Source: Pristimantibacillus sp052113225 | GTDB lineage: Bacteria > Bacillota > Bacilli > Paenibacillales > Paenibacillaceae | DNA: 64,000 bases | Assembly: GCF_052113225.1 (NCBI RefSeq) | Contig: NZ_JBFRCT010000006.1 | Location: forward strand, 310,001 to 374,000 | Reading direction: 5' to 3' | In this document: one piece after another, positions 8,324 to 16,814 of the stretch | How positions within the stretch are numbered: the first letter of the stretch is position 1 | Layout: the number at the start of each line of letters is the position of its first letter | Notes under the pieces: model-generated | What the model was told of the DNA's origin: nothing | Seen by the model: only the letters and a program-made list of their open reading frames with translations | Databases searched by the model: none | Program-made: the position numbers and the translations under genes

Positions 8324-9310
8324 TTATGTATGTCTGGCATGTCTATTACCTTCTAAGTTATCGGTTATGTGGTTGTGAGGATGAATCCCAAGCTGATTTA
8401 ACGCATGTAAAACAGCACCACCTACCGGGGCAAACTGAGGCTGTATGATTTCAAAACGTTTATTTCTGCCACTCCTCAAGCGCAGCTCCATCCCTTCCTG
8501 AAAATACGCACTGTTCAGGACACTTCCGATCAGAGCGACGGGAACGGTATCACTAGAAAAGGCAGGAGCAAGCAGTTCAATGCCTACTTTGATCTGCTCC
8601 ATCGCATGATCGCATACTTTGCGAGCCAGGTGGCTTCCTGCAGAAGCAGCGTCTGTAATGACCGGAGCCAGTTCTCCAAATACTCGATCGCGTTCTCGCC
8701 TATCCTCGGTAAATCCAACCTGAGCTATTTTGTAGAAGGAAGCAAGAGAATCAACACCCCAGTGCTGCAGGATCGCGCTGACCATACCTAAATCCGTCTC
8801 CTCTGCTTGTCCGGCTAATACTTCATACACACAATCATAAGCAATGAATCTCGCAGCGCTGGCGGCGTAGTGATAGAAATCATAATTTCGGATAAAATGA
8901 CCCTCTTCAGTAATCCCGGCTACAGTTGATCCAGTTCCAGATATGGCAATAATGCCAGGCTTCGTCATATGTGCGCCGTAATGAGCGGCTATTGCATCAT
9001 TAAAATGCCATTTGGGGCAAGTGAGACCTTCCACATCTGTTAACGATTCAACCCATTTCAGATCAGAGGGAGAGTCATACCCGGCTATACCGGCTGCTAG
9101 ACCATGTACTTGTCCAAGCTGTCGGTCTGCCAGTTGAACTGCTTGGATAATACCTTCATTCACATGGCGCTTTGCTTCCAAATCTTTATGAACTGAAGCG
9201 GGGCCAGTATTCACGTAAGAGAGTACTTGTCCTTCCAGATCGCTGACCAAGATGCGGGTTGATGTCCCGCCCCCGTCGATACCAATTACAATACCATCAT
9301 TGTTGTTCAT
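8324..9310 (-). CDS. BadF/BadG/BcrA/BcrD-family ATPase, N-acetylglucosamine-kinase-like
   Basis: 328 aa from ATG 9310 (GAGG eight bases upstream); an ATG at 9346 has no SD. The start GIVIGIDGGGTSTRILVSD is the phosphate-1 loop of the NAGK branch of the ASKHA fold, and IIAISGTGSTVAG is the phosphate-2/adenosine segment. Such proteins phosphorylate N-acetylglucosamine or related amino sugars, often during cell-wall recycling; the exact sugar here is inference. Its stop lies 25 bp before the start of the GH26-like gene, so the two are probably co-transcribed. Confidence 0.82.
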   Translation of the reverse strand: MNNNDGIVIGIDGGGTSTRILVSDLEGQVLSYVNTGPASVHKDLEAKRHVNEGIIQAVQLADRQLGQVHGLAAGIAGYDSPSDLKWVESLTDVEGLTCPKWHFNDAIAAHYGAHMTKPGIIAISGTGSTVAGITEEGHFIRNYDFYHYAASAARFIAYDCVYEVLAGQAEETDLGMVSAILQHWGVDSLASFYKIAQVGFTEDRRERDRVFGELAPVITDAASAGSHLARKVCDHAMEQIKVGIELLAPAFSSDTVPVALIGSVLNSAYFQEGMELRLRSGRNKRFEIIQPQFAPVGGAVLHALNQLGIHPHNHITDNLEGNRHARHT

Positions 9311-9417
9311 CAAAGCTGCCTCATCTCTTCCAAGGATTGGCTTCATTATACAGGAGCAACCTTTTTATGGGAATGGCGTCTAAAAGAGGTAAGTTGAATA
9401 TAGGGGGGCTTTGGAGA

Positions 9418-10866
9418 ATGAAGCTTGCCGCTCTGACAATCGCATTAGTAACAGCACTTACCTTAATTACGGGCTGCAGTATAGAAACGAATAACGAAGA
9501 AAAACTGCCGATTTATATGGTGAAAAATGAAGATGGCTTCTCGTTTAAGCTTGATATCCCGGAAGGAGTAAATGGTCTCGTCGTACAGTCGCTGCCAGCA
9601 CCTCATGATGGTAATATTGTCGCACATCTTGTCCGCCGAATTACAGATGAACCGGATGGCAAACGATTTCAGCTTGATGTCATAATCGTTCAGCCAGACA
9701 AGCAACGTTACAAAAATTATTCCGTTGCAGATGTCATCGTAAAGGATGATTATTCGGTTGATTCTATTGCCAGAGCCTACGGGTTTAATTCACAAGATAA
9801 GCTTGTTCTTGTCCGGCCGAAGGAGCGGGCCGATCGCAAAGAAAGCGTTCAGTACGATGTTATTTCGCTTAATGTTCATACGGGGAAAATAAAGACGATT
9901 GCGGCTGATGCCGTGCCGGATGTCTCTCCGTCCTTTTTTGCGAAGGGCTGGATGAATCAGACGGGTCAGCTATATTTGAACAGCTATTCTGATGGTCGCC
10001 TGTGGTCCGTAGATACCGGAAATGGTGAGGTCCGATCAATCAAGGGTGAATTTAATCATGAATGGCCGTTGTATCTTCTTACACCTTCTCCGAATGGAGA
10101 TCTGCTCTGGCATGAGGAAAAAGACGACCATTTCTCGATGTATGGTCAGGATGGAAAGCTGCTGAAAGTGATTCCCCACACGCTTGGCTATCATTCTTAT
10201 CCGGCTTTCGAATGGAGCCCGGACAGCCGATATTCAGCATTAGCATTTACATTGAGTGATAACCCGGACAATATATTAGGTGGAGAAGATGCTTATATTA
10301 TCGCTCCTGAAATGGTTGCAATATATAATCAGAATGGGGATTTTAAATGGGAAGTACAGGCAAAACCCAAAGAAGGATTAACGAATGTGGACTGGAACGG
10401 CTGGCTCTCTGAAGAGGGAGAAGGGGTTATATCCTGGTATCGATTGGATCATACAGAAGAGGGAGCGGCTCCTCGCAAGACTGATCTTCAATATGCTTTG
10501 GCAGATGTGGCAGCGGGCACGCTGAAGGATCTGCATCCCGCAAAACGTGTGGAGGATTTGAAATCACCGGTACCGGTTGTGAATCGTATTGCTCAGCTCT
10601 TACTCATAGACCGAGAAGCGGGATTGTACTGGTCACCTGCAGCTGAACAAGTGAATACATCCATAAAGCTCCTGTCCAAACCTGGAGATCCGAAATTGAT
10701 ATGGGCGACTCGCGATTATACTCTTGGAGAGACAATAATCACTCGTTATAATCCAGCGGATCATTCCACTGTAACGAATGTGTTCAAAGAGCTGCTAGGA
10801 GAAGAGCATCAGTTAATTAACGATACAATGGTAGCTGATAACCTTAATTACAGAAGGATTCATTAA
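9418..10866 (+). CDS. Lipoprotein with WD40/TolB-like propeller repeats, unknown function
   Basis: 482 aa from ATG 9418, with AGGGGGG nine bases upstream; the frame is open further 5' but the lipoprotein signal begins here. The lipobox LITGCS predicts lipidation at a Cys near residue 19. The mature part contains short propeller-like strands with the recurring forms HDGNIVAHL, SPNGDLLWHE and SPDSRYSALAF, suggesting a beta-propeller. I do not recognise a specific family. Divergent from the kinase gene. Confidence 0.7.
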   Translation: MKLAALTIALVTALTLITGCSIETNNEEKLPIYMVKNEDGFSFKLDIPEGVNGLVVQSLPAPHDGNIVAHLVRRITDEPDGKRFQLDVIIVQPDKQRYKNYSVADVIVKDDYSVDSIARAYGFNSQDKLVLVRPKERADRKESVQYDVISLNVHTGKIKTIAADAVPDVSPSFFAKGWMNQTGQLYLNSYSDGRLWSVDTGNGEVRSIKGEFNHEWPLYLLTPSPNGDLLWHEEKDDHFSMYGQDGKLLKVIPHTLGYHSYPAFEWSPDSRYSALAFTLSDNPDNILGGEDAYIIAPEMVAIYNQNGDFKWEVQAKPKEGLTNVDWNGWLSEEGEGVISWYRLDHTEEGAAPRKTDLQYALADVAAGTLKDLHPAKRVEDLKSPVPVVNRIAQLLLIDREAGLYWSPAAEQVNTSIKLLSKPGDPKLIWATRDYTLGETIITRYNPADHSTVTNVFKELLGEEHQLINDTMVADNLNYRRIH

Positions 10867-10878
10867 TCAAAACGGCTA

Positions 10879-10913
10879 ATAGCCTGCCCTCGTTATCCAC
10901 GATGGCAGGCTAT
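10879..10913 (+). terminator. Possible terminator
   Basis: ATAGCCTGCC (10879-10888) pairs with GGCAGGCTAT (10904-10913) around a 15-nt loop. The T run after it is short, so termination strength is uncertain. It lies between the convergent lipoprotein gene and the CD3324-like gene. Confidence 0.5.
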
Positions 10914-10942
10914 CTTTATGGTAAAGCTGTAAAGGCACTGCA

Positions 10943-11236
10943 TCAGCTTCCGCTGATCACACGTGCTTGTTGTTGTTTGCATATGATTTTGCGTAAGCTG
11001 TCCCCGGATAAAAAATAAACCCGCTCAAGGTCAGCGATTGACCGTCCCTTGCAATATTCCGCATAGATCTCATCATTACGATCATTGATCCGCGCTTTCG
11101 TGCCGCTAAGCTGTCCCCAGCCTGCACGCTCATCGCTTTGCTTCGGAATGTAAAGCAATTCGCCATCAATATATTGCTGTATTTGCCTAAGCAGAGTGGG
11201 GGGAAGCACATCTTTCCCGTTTTTGTAACGCCCCAT
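10943..11236 (-). CDS. CD3324-family small protein, probable helix-turn-helix
   Basis: 97 aa, with SD GAAGGAGG eight bases before ATG 11236. The pattern of YKNGKDVLPPTLLRQIQQYI, DGELLYIPK, GWGQLSGTKARINDRN and SIADLERVYFLSGDSLRKII matches the small Clostridium/Bacillus family annotated as CD3324-like, whose C-terminal half looks like a helix-turn-helix. Function is not known. Its 5' end overlaps a 36-codon ORF in another frame. Confidence 0.75.
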   Translation of the reverse strand: MGRYKNGKDVLPPTLLRQIQQYIDGELLYIPKQSDERAGWGQLSGTKARINDRNDEIYAEYCKGRSIADLERVYFLSGDSLRKIICKQQQARVISGS

Positions 11237-11297
11237 CGAGGCCCTCCTTCGATATGTGGTTCCATTGGCATTCGTTGGCTTGTTTTGCGTTAAACAT
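11187..11297 (-). CDS. Possible 36-aa leader ORF overlapping the CD3324-like gene
   Basis: ATG 11297 follows an excellent ribosome site, AAAGGAGGAGG, and is open for 36 codons (MFNAKQANECQW at the start, ASPHSA at the end) to TAG at 11187-11189. It runs about 50 bases into the next gene in a different frame, and that gene's SD lies inside it, which would suit translational coupling. No homology is recognised, and the peptide may matter only as a translated leader. Confidence 0.4.
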   Translation of the reverse strand: MFNAKQANECQWNHISKEGLDGALQKRERCASPHSA

Positions 11298-11349
11298 GGC
11301 TAACCCTCCTCCTTTCATATTTTAAATTGCATGGATTTGAAATGTAATG

Positions 11350-11440
11350 GAGGGGGAACCGGCTAAGGCTCCCCCTATATGGGACATTCGCTTTAAGCGA
11401 ATGCCACCTCCTGGATCTGAATCATTGCATTCAGCCTCCT
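11350..11440 (-). promoter_or_regulatory. Leader with a 10-codon ORF and two hairpins
   Basis: On the minus strand, AGGAGG (11435-11440) is followed nine bases on by ATG 11425 and a 10-codon frame MIQIQEVAFA ending at 11393. A perfect hairpin, CATTCGCTT / AAGCGAATG (11385-11403), covers its last codons and stop. A second hairpin, AGGGGGA / TCCCCCT (11351-11376), follows, and then the SD of the 36-codon ORF. No T run follows either hairpin, so they are not obvious terminators. The layout resembles a translated leader but no regulatory signal is proven. Confidence 0.35.
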
Positions 11441-11528
11441 TTCCCGTCAATTCGTCGGCCCGACATCTATATTAACGCATATAAGGAAGGCATCCTGCAA
11501 GGACGAAAACGGTTAAATTTGTATTTTC

Positions 11529-11921
11529 TCACTCAAACAATAACCGCAATGGGTCCGGAACCGGACAGCTCTTACGGGTTTCGGTATCCATAGCAACGCT
11601 CGTAATAAGCGCATCCGTACACAGCTCATCGGCAGCATTTAAGATGTACTGCTCCAGAACAAAGCTGGTCCGGCCGACGGATTTGGGGCGGGTGATGACC
11701 GTAAGCTGATCTCCCTGCCGGCATTCCTTGCGGTAGTTGATATTAATATTGACCGTGACCGTCTGCACACCAAGTTTTTTCAAGGTGTCATAGTGGAGGT
11801 TGGCTGTTTCATACCATTCCTCGCGGCCCCATTCCAGATATTCTAAATATTTAGCGTTATTCACATGTCCGTTCACATCGATCTCAGTAGGGCGGACGAT
11901 TAGGGATAGTGTCGTTTCCAT
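11529..11921 (-). CDS. Acyl-CoA thioesterase, 4-hydroxybenzoyl-CoA thioesterase-type hotdog
   Basis: 130 aa. The start TLSLIVRPTEIDVNGHVNN holds the family's Asp-x-(N/G)-x-H-(V/M)-N-N active-site motif, followed by the long hotdog helix YLEYLEWGREEWY. FadM/YbgC-like enzymes hydrolyse acyl-CoA thioesters in the cytosol; the acyl group is unknown. It lies 51 bp downstream of the aminotransferase gene on the same strand and may be co-transcribed with it. Confidence 0.82.
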   Translation of the reverse strand: METTLSLIVRPTEIDVNGHVNNAKYLEYLEWGREEWYETANLHYDTLKKLGVQTVTVNININYRKECRQGDQLTVITRPKSVGRTSFVLEQYILNAADELCTDALITSVAMDTETRKSCPVPDPLRLLFE

Positions 11922-11972
11922 AACTCTCTCCTTATCGGATTCGGATATACACTATTATAACGCTGCGAAAAA

Positions 11973-13199
11973 TCAGGAACAAACCGTTTCGTTTTTCAGA
12001 CCAACCGTTTCTAATGCATTCGCCAATATCGAGATCATTTGCTCCACATCATCAGCTGACACAATAAGTGGGGGCATTAACCGAATCGCAGCTTGGTTAG
12101 GGGCATTGACGAGAAGCCCCTTTTTAAAGCATTCAGCAGCCAGCATGGGAGCTGAGCCCTCCGGTACATCAAACGCCAGAAGCAGCCCTTTGCCACGAAC
12201 TTGGCTGATAGGGTATTCCGTAGACAGACCAGTGAGCTTCTCTTTAATCAACTCGCCTTGCAGAGCAGCGTTGTCTGCCAGCCCAAGTCTTATAATCTCA
12301 CTTACTACCGCATGACCAGCCGCCATACCTAGTGGTGCAGCACTGTAAGTGCCGCCTTGATCACCCGGATCGAACAGATCAAATTCAGCTGTAGTCAGCA
12401 TAGCAGACAGAGGGAAGCCGCTGCCGATCCCTTTTGCTAAGGTCATCACATCCGGCTTTATGCCGTAATGCTCATAAGCGAACAGCTTGCCTGTTCTTCC
12501 AAGCCCGGTCTGTACTTCATCGAAGATCAGCATAATATTGTAAATGTCGCATGCTTTGCGCAGTGCCTGCAGATAAGGTCCGTCGACGGCATGAACGCCG
12601 CCTTCTCCCTGGACGAGCTCCAGCATAATTGCACAGGTGCGGTCACTAATGGCTGCAAAACAGGCGTCAAAATCGTTTATAGGAACATGGATGAAGCCGG
12701 GAACTTTTGGCTCGAATAAAGGTTTAAATGCCTCTTTACCCGTGGCAGACATCATCGCCAATGATCTTCCGTGGAAGCTGTTGGTCAATGTAATAATCTC
12801 ATAGGCGCCATTCAAATGGAGAGCACCATGCTTACGGGCCAGTTTAATGGCGCTTTCGTTTGCTTCTGCACCGCTGCTTGCAAAGAATACTTTGTCAAAG
12901 CCTGAAACTTCCGTGAGGAGGTCCGCAAATTCAACCATAGGTTTGTTGTAGAAACCTGGGCTCGCATGAACTAACTGACCGCTTTGATAAGTCAGTGCCT
13001 CCTGCAGTACAGCAGGGGAATGTCCTAGACTCGTCACCGCCCAGCCCCCGATAAAGTCCAAGTAGCACTTGTCGTCGGTATCCCATAGATACATACCTTC
13101 CCCGCGGGTCATGACTACTTCAGGGCGGTTAGCTGTATAAAGCAGCGATTGCTTGGCAGATGCGAGCAAGCTGTCGGTCGTTTTGTTCATGGTTTGCAT
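11973..13199 (-). CDS. argD: Class III aminotransferase, probable acetylornithine aminotransferase
   Basis: 408 aa. PLP motifs are complete: GGWAVTSLGHSP, ASSGAEANESAIKLARKHG, NSFHGRSLAMMSATG, LIFDEVQTGLGRTG and the Schiff-base Lys in TLAKGIGSGFPLSAML. Length and motifs fit ArgD (N-acetylornithine + 2-oxoglutarate), although related enzymes such as ornithine or succinylornithine transaminases cannot be excluded. Two ARG-box-like sites upstream support an arginine role. No other arg gene is near. Confidence 0.82.
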   Translation of the reverse strand: MQTMNKTTDSLLASAKQSLLYTANRPEVVMTRGEGMYLWDTDDKCYLDFIGGWAVTSLGHSPAVLQEALTYQSGQLVHASPGFYNKPMVEFADLLTEVSGFDKVFFASSGAEANESAIKLARKHGALHLNGAYEIITLTNSFHGRSLAMMSATGKEAFKPLFEPKVPGFIHVPINDFDACFAAISDRTCAIMLELVQGEGGVHAVDGPYLQALRKACDIYNIMLIFDEVQTGLGRTGKLFAYEHYGIKPDVMTLAKGIGSGFPLSAMLTTAEFDLFDPGDQGGTYSAAPLGMAAGHAVVSEIIRLGLADNAALQGELIKEKLTGLSTEYPISQVRGKGLLLAFDVPEGSAPMLAAECFKKGLLVNAPNQAAIRLMPPLIVSADDVEQMISILANALETVGLKNETVCS

Positions 13200-13231
13200 G
13201 TTGTTATCGAACCTCCATATCCAATATGATG

Positions 13232-13265
13232 TGAATTAATATACAATATAGTGAATAATAATACA
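13232..13265. promoter_or_regulatory. Pair of ARG-box-like operators (AhrC/ArgR)
   Basis: TGAATTAATATACA (13232-13245) and TGAATAATAATACA (13252-13265) are spaced exactly 20 bp, about two helical turns. Each keeps the TGAAT half-site and most of the TGAATWWWWATTCA consensus. They lie 33-66 bp upstream of the argD-like start. Confidence 0.6.
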
Positions 13266-13313
13266 ACAACCATCCAAGCTTTTTAAGAAAAGAAAATTTT
13301 TCTAATAGGTAGA

Positions 13314-13352
13314 CATAAAAAACGGCCACTCTGCATATGCAGCATGGCCGTT
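13314..13352 (-). terminator. Terminator of ktrB
   Basis: AACGGCCA (13321-13328) pairs with TGGCCGTT (13345-13352); CTGCATATGCAG-like symmetry extends the stem. On the minus strand a T run follows. It ends the KtrB gene. Confidence 0.85.
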
Positions 13353-13355
13353 CGA

Positions 13356-14699
13356 TTATCCAATAATTATTTTTCCTTCGGGATGGCGGTACAGCTCTTT
13401 CGATTGGGTTGGAACTAGTGTATACGCCAGAGTTAGCGGCCCCATCCGCCCAATAAACATGACGATAATGATTAATATTTTTCCAATATCGGTCAAATGA
13501 GGGGTTAGCCCCATCGATAATCCTGTTGTTCCGAATGCTGATGTCACCTCGAACATGACGGTTAAGAAATCGGTCTCTTCCGTGGCTGTTAGGATCATTG
13601 TGAACAGCACAATGGTAGCAACAGAGACGGCTGTAATCGTCAATGCTTTATGGACCCGGTCCTTCGCTAATCTTCTCTTGAAGAAGACGACATCCTCTTT
13701 ACCACGCATCATAGCGATTACAGCCCCGATCAGAATGGCAAAGGTCGTTACTTTAATACCGCCGCCTGCCGATCCAGGAGAAGCGCCGATAAACATCAGA
13801 ATAATAAGCAGAAATTGACTCGCATTACGCATGGCGGCAATATCGAGTGTATTCGCACCGCCAGAGCGGGGCGAGATGGATTGGAACAGCGAACTGAACA
13901 GCTTGCCGGTAAAGCTGAGCGGCTGCAGCGTATTCGTAAATTCGAATATAAAGAGAAGTACAGCCCCACCCAGGAACAAAATACCGGATGTAGTCAGCAC
14001 AACTTTAGAGTGAAGCGAGAACTTGCGTATTTTCGGGAAATCAACCATTTCGCCAAGCACGATAAAACCGATGCCGCCAAGAAAAATAAGGATCATAAGC
14101 ACGGCATTAATGATCGGATCATCGACATGATTGGTAAAGCTGTTAAAGGGACCATGAATCGGACCCATAATATCAAGACCTGCGTTCGTAAACATGGAGA
14201 CGCTATGAAAGACGCCATAATAGAGCGCCTTATCAACCGGCATGATTGCTGACCACCTTGCCGTGAGAATCAGGGCTCCGACGGCCTCAATGGTAAAGGC
14301 ATAAATGAGGACGCGACGGATAAAACGGACGATCCCTTCAAGCGAAGTATGGCTGATTGATTCTTGAAGCCAGAGCCGCTCTCTGAGCGAGATCCGCTTG
14401 CGGAAAGCTAGAGCGAATAACGTCGCCATCGTCATGAAGCCGAGACCGCCAACCTGCATCAGCATCAAAATGACGATTTCACCAAAGGCAGAGTAATGGG
14501 TTCCTGTATCGACAACAACAAGCCCGGTTACGCATGCAGCCGATGTTGCTGTAAAGAAAGCATCAATAAATGGCGTATGTATTTGGTCTGCCGACGCGTA
14601 AGGCAACGATAGCAGGATGGAACCGATCAAGATAATGATAACAAAGCCTGTTGTTAAGAGCTGAGGCGGGGTTATTTTCGTCAAGTACGATTTCTTCAA
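13356..14699 (-). CDS. ktrB: Potassium uptake channel subunit KtrB (TrkH family)
   Basis: About 447 aa. Four pore-loop filters of the TrkH/KtrB superfamily are visible: TSAACVTGLVVV, SMFTNAGLDIMG, SPRSGGANTLD and SAFGTTGLSMGL, each with the conserved Gly, separated by paired membrane helices. It imports K+ with a KtrA RCK subunit that is not in the window. AAAGGTGAT, a perfect anti-SD match, lies six bases before TTG 14699; the upstream ATG at 14717 would place the SD inside the gene, so TTG is preferred. Confidence 0.9.
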   Translation of the reverse strand: MKKSYLTKITPPQLLTTGFVIIILIGSILLSLPYASADQIHTPFIDAFFTATSAACVTGLVVVDTGTHYSAFGEIVILMLMQVGGLGFMTMATLFALAFRKRISLRERLWLQESISHTSLEGIVRFIRRVLIYAFTIEAVGALILTARWSAIMPVDKALYYGVFHSVSMFTNAGLDIMGPIHGPFNSFTNHVDDPIINAVLMILIFLGGIGFIVLGEMVDFPKIRKFSLHSKVVLTTSGILFLGGAVLLFIFEFTNTLQPLSFTGKLFSSLFQSISPRSGGANTLDIAAMRNASQFLLIILMFIGASPGSAGGGIKVTTFAILIGAVIAMMRGKEDVVFFKRRLAKDRVHKALTITAVSVATIVLFTMILTATEETDFLTVMFEVTSAFGTTGLSMGLTPHLTDIGKILIIIVMFIGRMGPLTLAYTLVPTQSKELYRHPEGKIIIG

Positions 14700-14799
14700 G
14701 CGTGTATCACCTTTCATGAAAGCATCGTCAAATTCTAAGTTCTTATGTTTATCTGGTATAATTAGTATAAAGGCAAATGGTACAGGAGGACAGAGTTAC

Positions 14800-16035
14800 A
14801 TGAAATCAAGATATATTGCGAGTCTATCGCTAGCCATTATGTTTATTGGATTTATTGTGACCAGATGGTGGCTGCCGGAGAATGATTGGACCATGCTGCT
14901 GGAAAGTGGGTTTGAAGCGGGGCTTGTCGGAGGGATTGCTGACTGGTTTGCGGTAACCGCCTTGTTCCGTCATCCGTTTGGTATTCCCATTCCACACACG
15001 TCATTGCTGCTTAAGAACAGGGACAAAATCGTCAATTCACTCATTTCTGCAATGGAAACGGAGCTTCTAAACAAGGAAAGCATCAGCAGGAAGCTTAAAG
15101 AATTGAAGCTGTTTAAAGGAATTGCGTCCGGGATTGTAGGTTTGCTGAGCAGGCGCAGCGTACGGGTCGGCGTGCTTCGTTTTGCCCAATCCTCCATTGA
15201 ACAGGTTCCACTCGAGAAGCTTAGCGTTAAGATCCAAGAACTTGGGGCTGACTATGTTCGTAAGCAGGATATCGTTCCGATCGTAGATAAGCTGACCGAT
15301 AAATTCGCTTACGACGGCTGGGATGAGAAAGCTCTAGATTTTGTATTAGAGCAAGGCAAGGAATGGGTCAAGAAGCGGGAAACCGAGCAATTCTTCGGCA
15401 GACTGGCGCACAGCAAGATGGAGGAAATGCAGGTTGGCGGTTTTATGGGCTTTGCCGTTCAGGCGTTTGTTGGCTTTATGAGTCCGGAAAAGCTTGGTCC
15501 AATCATTCAGGGAATGCTGTTATCCAGTATTAAGGAGCTGAGCATCCCGGGGAACCCGAACAGGCAGAAGCTGCTTGACGAGGTGAAAAAGCATGCATTA
15601 GCGTTGTCCGCAAACGAAGAATTGATGGCTCAACTGAAAAATTGGCTGCAGACCAGCATAGAAAGTGTCCAGCTAGAGCGGTTTATTCATCTTCGTCTTG
15701 AAGAGCTTCGTCAACTGCTGCTGGATAAGCTGGAAGATGAGTGCCTGAATGGCGGACGTGTGCTTGTTAGAGGCTTCCGCTTCTTGACAGAAGCAGCAAA
15801 AGGTAAGGAAGAGCTGCTTGACCGCTGGGAGCAGTCTATTCTGTCCTTTATGGTCAACTGGATTGAGAAGAACCATTACCGGATCGGACTGCTTGTCCGT
15901 GATAATTTGAACAAGATGGACGATCAGGCGCTGGTCAGTATGCTTGAGCAGAAGATTGGAAACGACCTGCAGTGGATTCGTGTGAATGGTGCGGTGTGCG
16001 GCTTTATTGTAGGCGTTATCCTTTACTTTTTCTAA
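14800..16035 (+). CDS. DUF445-family membrane-anchored protein
   Basis: 411 aa from ATG 14800 (SD AGGAGG). One or two N-terminal membrane segments (IASLSLAIMFIGFIVTRWW), the DUF445 signature FEAGLVGGIADWFAVTALFRHPFG, long charged helices, and a C-terminal membrane segment (GAVCGFIVGVILYFF). Both ends appear membrane-embedded with a helical loop between. Known relatives are uncharacterised. Divergent from ktrB, followed 26 bp later by an ABC transporter pair. Confidence 0.85.
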   Translation: MKSRYIASLSLAIMFIGFIVTRWWLPENDWTMLLESGFEAGLVGGIADWFAVTALFRHPFGIPIPHTSLLLKNRDKIVNSLISAMETELLNKESISRKLKELKLFKGIASGIVGLLSRRSVRVGVLRFAQSSIEQVPLEKLSVKIQELGADYVRKQDIVPIVDKLTDKFAYDGWDEKALDFVLEQGKEWVKKRETEQFFGRLAHSKMEEMQVGGFMGFAVQAFVGFMSPEKLGPIIQGMLLSSIKELSIPGNPNRQKLLDEVKKHALALSANEELMAQLKNWLQTSIESVQLERFIHLRLEELRQLLLDKLEDECLNGGRVLVRGFRFLTEAAKGKEELLDRWEQSILSFMVNWIEKNHYRIGLLVRDNLNKMDDQALVSMLEQKIGNDLQWIRVNGAVCGFIVGVILYFF

Positions 16036-16061
16036 TTAGGAGAGTGCAGGAGGAATAACAG

Positions 16062-16814
16062 GTGTCCTTATTACAGTTAAACAAGGTATCCAAATATAAA
16101 TTTGATGAGGAAAAGGCATGGCTGTTCCGGGATATAGCGGCAGATATTAGTGCCGAAGACCGCATAGTTCTGATAGGGGGCTCCGGTCAAGGGAAAAGCA
16201 CGTTGCTGCGCATTATCGCGTTGCTTGAAGGAATGGACGACGGTGAGATCTGCCTGGAGGGTAAAACAAGTAAGGAATGGAAGCCGCAAAGCTGGCGCAA
16301 GAAGGTGAGTTACGTTGCGCAGAAGCCTGTTATGCTTACGGGCAGCATCGAGAATAATTTACGTACGGTCAGCCTATTGCATGATCGGCCTTTTGAAGAA
16401 GAGCTTGCCCGGCGCTATATGGAGGCTGTAGGGCTCGGGCAGCTCGATTGGGGCAAGAATGCCGTTGACCTCTCCGGCGGCGAGCAGCAGAGATTGGCAC
16501 TTGTCCGTTCTCTTATGTTAAATCCGGATATTCTTCTTCTTGATGAGATAACATCCTCGCTTGATCCAGGAAGCAAGCATGCGGTAGAGCAGCTGCTGCT
16601 GGAATGGGTGTCAGAAGCTGACTCGTCAAAAGCTTATTTATGGATTACGCATGATGTAGAGCAGGCTCGTGCAATCAGCAATCAGGTTTGGTTTATGGCG
16701 GAGGGATGTTTGCTTGAGAAGGGGGAGGCAACAGCTTTCTTCGAGCATCCGAATACCACTCAGGCCAAAAAGTTCATGAGTGGCTTGCAGACAGAAGTGG
16801 TGAAGCATCCATGA
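16062..16814 (+). CDS. fetA: ABC transporter ATP-binding protein, FetA-like
   Basis: 250 aa. Walker A GGSGQGKSTLLRI, Q-loop VSYVAQKPVMLTG, signature LSGGEQQRLALVRS, Walker B ILLLDEITSSLD and the switch His in LWITHDVEQA are all intact. It overlaps the FetB-like permease gene by four bases (ATGA). FetAB of E. coli exports iron and protects against oxidative stress; iron is inferred here. GTG start behind AGGAGGAATAACAG. Confidence 0.85.
   Translation: MSLLQLNKVSKYKFDEEKAWLFRDIAADISAEDRIVLIGGSGQGKSTLLRIIALLEGMDDGEICLEGKTSKEWKPQSWRKKVSYVAQKPVMLTGSIENNLRTVSLLHDRPFEEELARRYMEAVGLGQLDWGKNAVDLSGGEQQRLALVRSLMLNPDILLLDEITSSLDPGSKHAVEQLLLEWVSEADSSKAYLWITHDVEQARAISNQVWFMAEGCLLEKGEATAFFEHPNTTQAKKFMSGLQTEVVKHP

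Noticed and set aside
10957..11271. 104-codon minus-strand frame overlapping the CD3324-like gene.
   Set aside because: The alternative frame (start 11236) has a better SD and matches a known small-protein family.
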